64,000 nt of DNA, taken from positions 27,964,816 through 28,028,815 of the forward strand of contig OX422183.1 of NCBI GenBank assembly GCA_949130485.1, read 5' to 3'. Positions 57,014-64,000 of the stretch are shown here, in pieces. Each line of letters starts with the position of its first letter. Position 1 is the stretch's first letter. The notes beneath the pieces are model-generated. The model was not told the origin of the DNA. It ran no database searches and was given only the letters and a program-made list of their open reading frames with translations. A program made the position numbers and the translations under genes. This stretch comes from Agelas oroides. Lineage: Eukaryota > Porifera > Demospongiae > Agelasida > Agelasidae.

Positions 57014-57169
57014 ACAAGTTGTCTGGCTGCAACACGTTACATGCAGCCAAGTTTTAAACGTGGAATCCACGATATCAATAGATCTTTCTCCATGTTGTCG
57101 TCTACAGTGAATCAGAATCTAGTTTGCCAAGAAACATAGGTAAGAAGCAATCTCCTAGCAAAATATTTG

Positions 57170-57380
57170 CTGCAGATCTGCGATCCGCTAACTCGCAGTG
57201 TGGACGCTGTAGCAACTATCAAATCTTCCTCGCCAAGAGATTTTTGGCCAACAATGGCCTCAGAAGTGATTCCCGAGCCGTGTAATTTAAAAAAGTTTCC
57301 TGTGGGAGGCTGCTGCGTACTTATTGGGCCACAGGACTTTTGCCACACCACCTCTAAATGGCTTGCTACGGCCCTGTTTT
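57170..57380 (-). repeat. Dispersed repeat with CAGGGCCGTAGCAAGCCA end
   Basis: The minus-strand start CAGGGCCGTAGCAAGCCATT and the internal AATGGCCTCAGAAGTGATTC resemble sequence near 11105 (AATGGCCTCTGAAGCGATCT), so a repeat family is shared. Confidence 0.45.
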
Positions 57381-57474
57381 GTAAATTCTAAAGTAGCTAA
57401 CATGGCTAAAAATTGGCAAATTTGAGAATCAACACGTCTGCAACTACTTTGTTAGTGTTTTTTCTCTCCATCAG

Positions 57475-57579
57475 AGGGATAATACTTCCCTACACATGGC
57501 AGCTGAAGGAGGTCATACAGACATTCTGAGGTACCTTCTTGACGAAGGGGCTGCTATTGACGTTAAAAATGTATTGGGG
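57475..57579 (+). CDS. Ankyrin exon C2
   Basis: A 35-codon repeat: R-D-N-T-S-L-H-M-A-A, EGGHTDILRYLLDEGAAID, donor GTAAGT. It has two extra leading codons compared with the standard 33. Confidence 0.88.
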
Positions 57580-57733
57580 GTAAGTACTAATATATTACTG
57601 ACAATAGCTATGTATTAATTTTATTGCACGGAAGAAAGGGCCTTGAATTCATCGTCAATTCCAAATGTTAAATGTTTGCATTCAATCACTCACTAAACTG
57701 GTCACAATCTTATTGTTTTGTTCTTTCCCTCAG

Positions 57734-57832
57734 AGAACTCCCCTGCATGTCGCAGCTGGAGCAGGCCATGTGGACACAGTGGAATACCTTTTTAAGGAAG
57801 GTGCTAATATCAACTTTAAAGATGATGATGGG
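57734..57832 (+). CDS. Ankyrin exon C3
   Basis: A 33-codon repeat closest to consensus in the window: R-T-P-L-H-V-A-A, GAGHVDTVEYLFKEGANIN, D-D-D-G end. The donor is GTAAAT. Confidence 0.9.
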
Positions 57833-58183
57833 GTAAATATATGTTGCTGAATGCTAATGCTAGCTGCTGATATGTTTGCGTTTACATTACTAGGCACCCC
57901 AGAAAGAGCACAAAATCTACCACCAATGTGAATATTCTGTTTAGTCTCTGGCTTTTGTCATAGATAATTGTGTTTGTCAATGTAAATTTGGCTTACTCTT
58001 TATCATTTTTTGGTTTGTGTGTATGCATAATCACTTACTTTCCAACTTTGTTAATGAATGTTTATTGAAAAGTGATTAAGAATGAAAATGTTACCCTAAG
58101 TACCAATCGCACTATGTGCTCGAAAAGTGGATAAGAATTGGTGTTACTTTTGGTACTTTAAAACTGTCTGTTCTCCCCATCAG
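57833..58183. other. Intron C3-C4
   Basis: AT-rich with no feature except the acceptor CTCCCCATCAG. Confidence 0.6.
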
Positions 58184-58264
58184 AGTACTCCCCAAGATGT
58201 GGCAGCTCAAATGGGCCGTGTTACCATAGTTGAATATCTCAAAAGAGCTGATGTGAAAAAGGTA
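58184..58264 (+). CDS. Ankyrin exon C4 (shortened terminal repeat)
   Basis: 26-27 codons: S-T-P-Q-D-V-A-A, QMGRVTIVEYLKRADVKK. As in A8 and B8, L-H is replaced (Q-D) and the exon ends after helix 2. Two overlapping donors are possible, AAG|GTAGTA (exon end 58261) and GTA|GTAAGT (58264); both keep phase 0, and the second has the stronger consensus, so it is used here. Confidence 0.83.
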
Positions 58265-61200
58265 GTAAGTGTATCACACCATATTGCTGAGGGTATGTAG
58301 ATCTTTCAGTGTCATCTCAGTGCATAAACATCACCTGATGACGACTGAAACATTCAGTCAAAATCTGTCACACGCAGCATTACATGATCACTGTCAATAA
58401 GCATAAAAATTTTGGTGTCAAAATGTTTTTGTAGCACATTGGTTTCTACAAAAAAGGAAACTTTGTCTTACAAAATGTTTTAATTGGAATATTTTCCAAT
58501 TTACGGTACATGGTTTTCTTTTCAAGTAAATATGGCTTTAGTTGTTTCATTGTAGCCACATAAATTCTTATTAAGTTGCCTCTACCTCATGTGATCCATT
58601 GACATCATGCACATGATAAATGTACTAGGCTCTTTCCCTCTTCATTGTGGGGAGACCTGGGAATAATGTGAACTGATACCCATGCCACCCACCTCACACA
58701 CCACTTACACCTCCACACATATAACTTGAACACATCACACACTGTGACACAGAGGGAGACAAATGTGTGAACTCAAATAAAGAAAGAAGTAAGCAACAAC
58801 GCTTATTATCTATTTATTCCCTCACTCTCAGCTACAATAAGTTGTTGAGAGAAATAATTTATATTATAGCATAATTGATTGTTCTACTCTTCTCTGAGTG
58901 TTTAGAACAAAAATCCATTTACTTCTCATTTTCAGACTGCATATGAAACCAGCATATTTTGTTGGAAGCCAGACATTGTCCAAATAGCACACTTGAGTAA
59001 CTTTAAACTTAAGGGCTAGGTCGGGGATTCACCATACAGGCTGGAGCCACTCCCACTATGGATGCTTGGAGATGTGTATAACATCTCAAAAGTATTACCA
59101 AAATGGATATTCAATTATTTAAGTAATGGAAAGATAAGGTTTAGCGGTTTTGGAAAGCATAAAATAGCTACATGAAAATCTGTTTCTAAGCAATATAACA
59201 GAAGTTCATTATCTCTTCCTAACAGGAGTTATAGCAGTAGAAAAGTATATTTTTAGAATCTTGTGTATACACTTATAAACTCTTGATGCATGCCATACTA
59301 CTGTTTGTAAGAGAGACTGTACCTTGACCATTGTGTTTATTATTTGTACATATTAGATATCTTGACTTGTTCATGTTTGTGTAGAAGAGATTGTAATTTC
59401 CTTGACTACAGTTTATTTTACCTTGTACCCATGTTTTCACCCCACCTTTTGACTTCATCTTGCGTAGTGTGTAAGAGAGACTGTATTCTTTCCCTTGACT
59501 GCTATATTGTAAAAGTGCACAAAGCAGAACTACACTATCCTACTCCTAGTGTTGAGCTACAGTTTCAGCTATAGTGTTATTGACTGATCAGCTAGTATAA
59601 TGCTACACAGCCATATGGTCTTGATGCTCAGTGTCAATACTGTACAGCTATCATGCAGACATACTTACATACCTAAACCAAGGATGTACAATGTGTAAAA
59701 TGTAGGCTAGTGCAACTACTGGAATGGTGAGGAGTTGAGGGTTGCAAATAATGTAGCCTGGTGTACTTGAGTGGTGAGAACTTAAGTGGTGCACATAATA
59801 TGTGGACGGAAGGTTAGTCAACGTTGTCTTGGAACTCCACAATTTGTTGCATGAGAGGAAGGTTAATTGTCAAGCCAGTTCGCAAGATCACACATAATTA
59901 TGAGCTGAAGGAGGTGTAATGCAATGTCATACTCATGTACCCATCATGGTACATCTTGCTTTCACACTGAAGGCAGCAGGATCTGGGTTTCTCCTCCACC
60001 ACATAGGAAAGTCTTCCTGATAGGCAGAAACCTTGAATACATAGAAACCTTAGAGTAGATCTGTCACCAAATTTCTTGAAGTGGGCTGAGCTTCTTATCG
60101 AACTCACACGTGTTGACAAACACAAAAACAGCCATTTGTGCTGAATGATCTATGGTGACCAAAAATATGTTACATTTTGACATGTTTCAACTAGTCCACA
60201 ACCTTATTGCAATTCTACTGTGTGCCTGCTTCATTGCTCTTTTTTGTTTTGTTTTGCTTGCATCACACAAAGTGCATTTATATGTGCCACTTCTCTCATA
60301 TGAACATGATGAGAAAGGAACTTTACTACTACAAGTTCAGCGTTTATAATACACAACAATCACATTCTCCAAAGCTACAAGTCATGAAGTATAGTTGTCG
60401 TGATATTAATTTTCAATCTTGCTTTTTTGACCTCAAACATATATCAGAACATTTCCTTTTTCAGTACTGTAGGTTGACAGGCCAGGGTGGAAGCCTGGAA
60501 GCAAGGCCTCATTAATTATTATAGCCTTGTTTATTGTACCCTCACATGCATAATTATGCATGTGAGGTATTACCCAGCTTTTATGTAAATTTGCATTTGT
60601 ATGAGGTAAACTATGTACAGGAAATTGAAGTTGGACTGGCACACTGTCATTCCTATTGGTGTGGGATTAATTATTCTGCATGCAAATTGAGGGTGGAGTT
60701 GAAAACAATGGAGCAATTAAGTGACTTGGAGGTGGGGCAGTTATGACTAAATGTGTTACCTGTATTTATGCTCAACAAACACTGGCCATCAGGATACTTC
60801 CCATTCTGATCATCCCCGACAATGTATGAGTTTCAGTCCCTTTAAATTAGCAGTAGCACAAAAAGAGGTTATAAAATGCTAGGATACAGTTTGACCTCCA
60901 ACTGAAAATGTTTCAATCAACAAAGCACCTGGTGACTCATAACACCAGCAGTCGACTCATAATACATGCAAGAGTGATTTTGATAGGCTCTTACTTTTAG
61001 AACCACTGCCTAGGGGGGATAATACGAATTTTATTTTATAAGTGGTACATTCTCAGGAGAAATGTTTCAAACCTTTAGATGAGACTGATATTGCACTAAT
61101 GAGTAGTAATTCAGTTTAGCTGTCTCACAATACCAGCATCTACTTTCACATCAAATTTGATATAGAGGTTCCTTAGAGGCTTGGGTATATTTGCTTGCAC

Positions 61201-61784
61201 AGCTTTGTTAAAAGTGTCTGCCTGGATCAAAACTATACACACAACATTTCGTTACTTTTCTGCAAATTGTTGAAGTATTAAGACATTTTGTGACGCTGCT
61301 CACAGTTACTTCAATATTCAACAAAGCACAACCAGTTCTGTATACTAGAGTAGTTGTCCAATGGGATGGTACAGGTTTTTGATTGGAACCTTGCCGTTTT
61401 TTGTTTTTTTTCAAGCATTTATCAAGCCTTGTACAAGGATTATACTAGGTATCTAAAAAGAACAACCTTCATTGGACTGAATTAGTACAGACTATCCATC
61501 ACAGCGAGTTTCATTCTGATCAGGCTTACAGTCGCTTGCGGAAAGGTAGTGACCGCAATATTGCGCTAAAATGACGCAGAAAATTTTTTGTTACATTTCG
61601 AAGACCGTGCCGCTTGCTGTTTTTATTGAATTTCATTGATATGGGTACCGTTGGAATCGTCATTTCATGCTTTTTCCATAAATAATGGTTGTTGTTGTGA
61701 TAAACAAATTTTAATTTTCACCCCGACATCGCTATCCTTGGTGGAAATGAGAATCCCCTGTATGGCTGGCCATTTCTCCAAGAG
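58265..61784. other. Non-coding region after block C
   Basis: No exon was recognised. A perfect palindrome sits at 60540-60567, and several membrane-like false frames (for example 60152-60349) lack splice or domain support. Confidence 0.5.
60540..60567. repeat. Perfect palindrome around TAATTA
   Basis: CCTCACATGCATAATTATGC followed by ATGTGAGG reads the same on both strands over 28 bp, with no spacer. Confidence 0.9.
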
Positions 61785-62790
61785 TATGGGGACACTCTGA
61801 TCTTAAATACGTATAGCCAGCCTTTTACTGACCTGCGCATCCCTCTACCGTAGTGTGGGGACCCTCTGTATGGTAGATCTTAAGTAGCCAGCCTTTTACT
61901 GACCTGTGCACCCCTCTACCGTAGTGTGGGGACACTCTGTATGGTAGATCTTAAATAGCCAGCCTTTTACTGACCTGCGCATCCCTCTACCGTAGTGTGG
62001 GGACCCTCTGTATGGTAGATCTTAAATAGCCAGCCTTTTACTGACCTGCGCATCCCTCTACCGTAGTGTGGGGACACTCTGTTATGGTAGATCTTAAATA
62101 GCCAGCCTTTTACTGACCTGCGCATCCCTCTACCGTAGTGTGGGGACACTCTGTATGGTAGATCTTAAATAGCCAGCCTTTTACTGACCTGCGCATCCCT
62201 CTACCGTAGTGTGGGGACACTCTGTATGGTAGATCTTAAATAGCCAGCCTTTTACTGACCTGCGCATCCCTCTACCGTAGTGTGGGGACACTCTGTATGG
62301 TAGATCTTAAATAGCCAGCCTTTTACTGACCTGCGCATCCCTCTACCGTAGTGTGGGGACCCTCTGTATGGTAGATCTTAAATAGCCAGCCTTTTACTGA
62401 CCTGCGCATCCCTCTACCGTAGTGTGGGGACCCTCTGAGGCTCTGTATGGTAGATCTTAAATAGCCAGCCTTTTACTGACCTGCGCACCCCTCTACCGTA
62501 GTGTGGGGACACTCTGTATGGTAGATCTTAAATAGCCAGCCTTTTACTGACCTGCGCATCCCTCTACCGTAGTGTGGGGACCCTCTGTATGGTAGATCTT
62601 AAATAGCCAGCCTTTTACTGACCTGCGCATCCCTCTACCGTAGTGTGGGGACACTCTGTATGGTAGATCTAAAATAGCCAGCCTTTTACTGACCTGCGCA
62701 TCCCTCTACCGTAGTGTGGGGACACTCTGTATGGTAGATCTAAAATAGCCAGCCTTTTACTGACCTGCGCATCCCTCTATACCGTAGTGT
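61785..62790. repeat. 71-bp satellite array, about 14 copies
   Basis: The unit contains TATGGTAGATCTTAAATAGC, CAGCCTTTTACTGACCTGCG and CATCCCTCTACCGTAGTGTG. Successive CCCTCTAC positions are 71 bp apart (61912, 61983, 62054), with small indels in some units. The first and last units are diverged. Identity between inner units is very high. Confidence 0.95.
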
Positions 62791-63961
62791 GGCATAGCAT
62801 AGCCATCGGTGTAGCAACCGTCGCAAAGATTGCGATGGATTTCAGCTGTCCTTGTTCCGAAGTGTTGTTCTCCAGTCTGGATTTGTTTTGAGCTACTGGC
62901 TTTTATTCCACTTTCGTAAGACAGTTTCTATATAGACAGGCCAAGATTTGATTATTGAACACTCTCGGAAAAGTCGTGCGGCGTGGTGCCGGAGGAAGCA
63001 GGGGTCCCCTTTTCCCAATGGAGTCCCCAATTAACAGTGGAAATGGGGACTGGGGGTCCCTAAAGTATTGTACTTATGCTCCCGAGTTTACGGTACGAGT
63101 TCCACATTCCCAAATCGCGCTTGCACCAGAGGTCGAAGTTCCGATTGCCCGCGGTGATCCACCCTCTAGTGTTCCACCCCTTTTTGAATCACCCCTGGTA
63201 GGCGTATACATAGCTATCTTGTGTGTCGCTGTTCATGATGAACGTCTGGAGGACACTGCTGCTTCTCACAGGTATGAACTGTTGGAGATGGTACCGCACT
63301 TATTCTACACAATCCAATGTAGCGCAATTCTGCATTTATGGGTTGAGCTAAGTACAACCGAACACTTTTGTGTACCTTGTGTTTATATTGTGCAACTGCA
63401 TGCGTATGGATCTCAACACTGAGACTGGGGTGCACTGTCTGGTGTGTGAGGACAGTGGCAGTATACTCAGGTCACTAGACCTACCCCCTTCTTCTCTAAT
63501 TGTGAAGAGGAGCTGGATTGAAATACCCTGTAGATTTGATGGACTGGGAACAAAATTAAGAGATTCGAAATATAGATTGTTATATGCATTTCTATTCCTC
63601 CTGTGTCATTGCAGCTCTGTGTATCAATGTGAAAGAATCAAAGTTGATAGGTAAATTACTTGCTGTGTTGTTATGTAGAGCTACATACCTTTGACCAACA
63701 TGGATATTTAGATGTTTATTGCAAACAAATTAAAACCACAGTAAATTGTGCGATAATGCGTACAGATTACTGAGCATCTATCATGTTCTCAGTGTTTGGA
63801 TCCAGGCTAGATATCCATGGTATAGCTAAGTTTATCCTTCTGTGATATTTATGCTGTTGAAAGTTGGTTTCACATTCTACATGTACAAGAGTGCTTTTAG
63901 AATGCTATTTAAGTGTTAAGAACAAGGTATAGCTTTTGGGAGTAATTCTAGCCATGTTTCC
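62791..63961. other. Unassigned region after the satellite
   Basis: A 155-codon frame (62955-63422) and a 94-codon frame (63370-63654) overlap here, the first slightly GC-richer than its surroundings. Neither has a recognisable domain or clear splice pairing, so no gene is called. Confidence 0.4.
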
Positions 63962-64000
63962 AGCTGCAGATGATCGCCCAACCCTTCAAGAACTGCGAAA
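63962..64000 (+). CDS. Possible start of a further exon, cut by the window edge
   Basis: CCATGTTTCCAG at 63950-63961 is a possible acceptor. Read in phase 1 the next bases give ADDRPTLQELRK, protein-like and compatible with the first helix of a death-type domain or a kinase tail. Read in phase 0, as the ankyrin exons require, it gives LQMIAQPFKNCE. The stretch is too short to decide. Confidence 0.2.

Larger units (their letters stand above)
55730..57474. other. Intron C1-C2 with TAGCCTC MITE and dispersed repeat
   Basis: It contains the MITE 56608-57013 and the repeat 57170-57380. The frames at 55785 and 56331 have no recognisable domain. Confidence 0.65.

Noticed and set aside
58332..58368. 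Hammerhead ribozyme core (CTGATGA with stem GACTGA/TCAGTC)
   Set aside because: The essential GAAA after stem II reads AAAA and stems I/III are not evident.
60152..60349. Membrane-helix-like frame
   Set aside because: Hydrophobic stretches are expected from T-rich DNA; no splice sites or homology support it.
61785..62790. CRISPR-like regular array
   Set aside because: Units are contiguous with no unique spacers; this is a 71-bp satellite in a eukaryotic genome.
62955..63422. 155-codon frame after the satellite
   Set aside because: No recognisable domain, and it overlaps other frames; kept only as an unassigned region.

Overview
This is animal genomic DNA, most likely from a sponge (demosponge-like). 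Protein-coding sequence is confined to short exons with GT/AG borders in long AT-rich introns. The rest is a dense patchwork of DNA transposons, MITEs, decayed non-LTR retrotransposons, tRNA-derived SINE-like repeats, minisatellites and microsatellites. The sponge call is an inference from the domain mix and the style of repeats. No species can be named. There is no operon, Shine-Dalgarno site, CRISPR array or intact RNA gene.

All confident host exons lie on the + strand and could belong to one very large gene. From 4496 to 14310 they encode the end of an extracellular region and a membrane anchor: one complete fibronectin type III (FN3) domain, a second FN3 split over two exons, a further beta-sandwich-like domain of about 113 residues, one Sushi/CCP domain, one transmembrane helix with a basic stop-transfer sequence, and a short polar juxtamembrane exon. 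Introns between extracellular domains are phase 1; from the membrane exon onward they are phase 0. After an intron of about 14 kb stuffed with transposons (14311-28739), 20 ankyrin-repeat exons follow, one repeat per exon and all phase 0. They form block A (8 exons, 28740-34951), block B (8 exons, 39695-51976) and block C (4 exons, 55631-58264). Two near-identical charged cassette exons (37131-37187 and 37268-37324) sit between A and B. Blocks A and B match repeat for repeat, so one arose by duplication of the other. Whether all exons form one receptor with an ankyrin-rich cytoplasmic tail, or a receptor followed by one or more ankyrin genes, cannot be settled without transcripts.

Mobile DNA fills the introns. 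The clearest cases have terminal inverted repeats and target-site duplications: a 2.2-kb element with an 8-bp duplication (1591-3809), a family with TAGCCTC ends ranging from about 30 bp to 1.45 kb, two related TA-flanked pogo/Tigger-like elements, a TA-flanked element built around a minisatellite, two FLYWCH-bearing elements side by side (38720-40873), a TTAA-flanked element (43726-44218), a Crypton-like recombinase fragment on the minus strand, and LINE reverse-transcriptase fragments split by later insertions. A 71-bp satellite array occupies 61785-62790. The last 39 bases may be the start of another exon.
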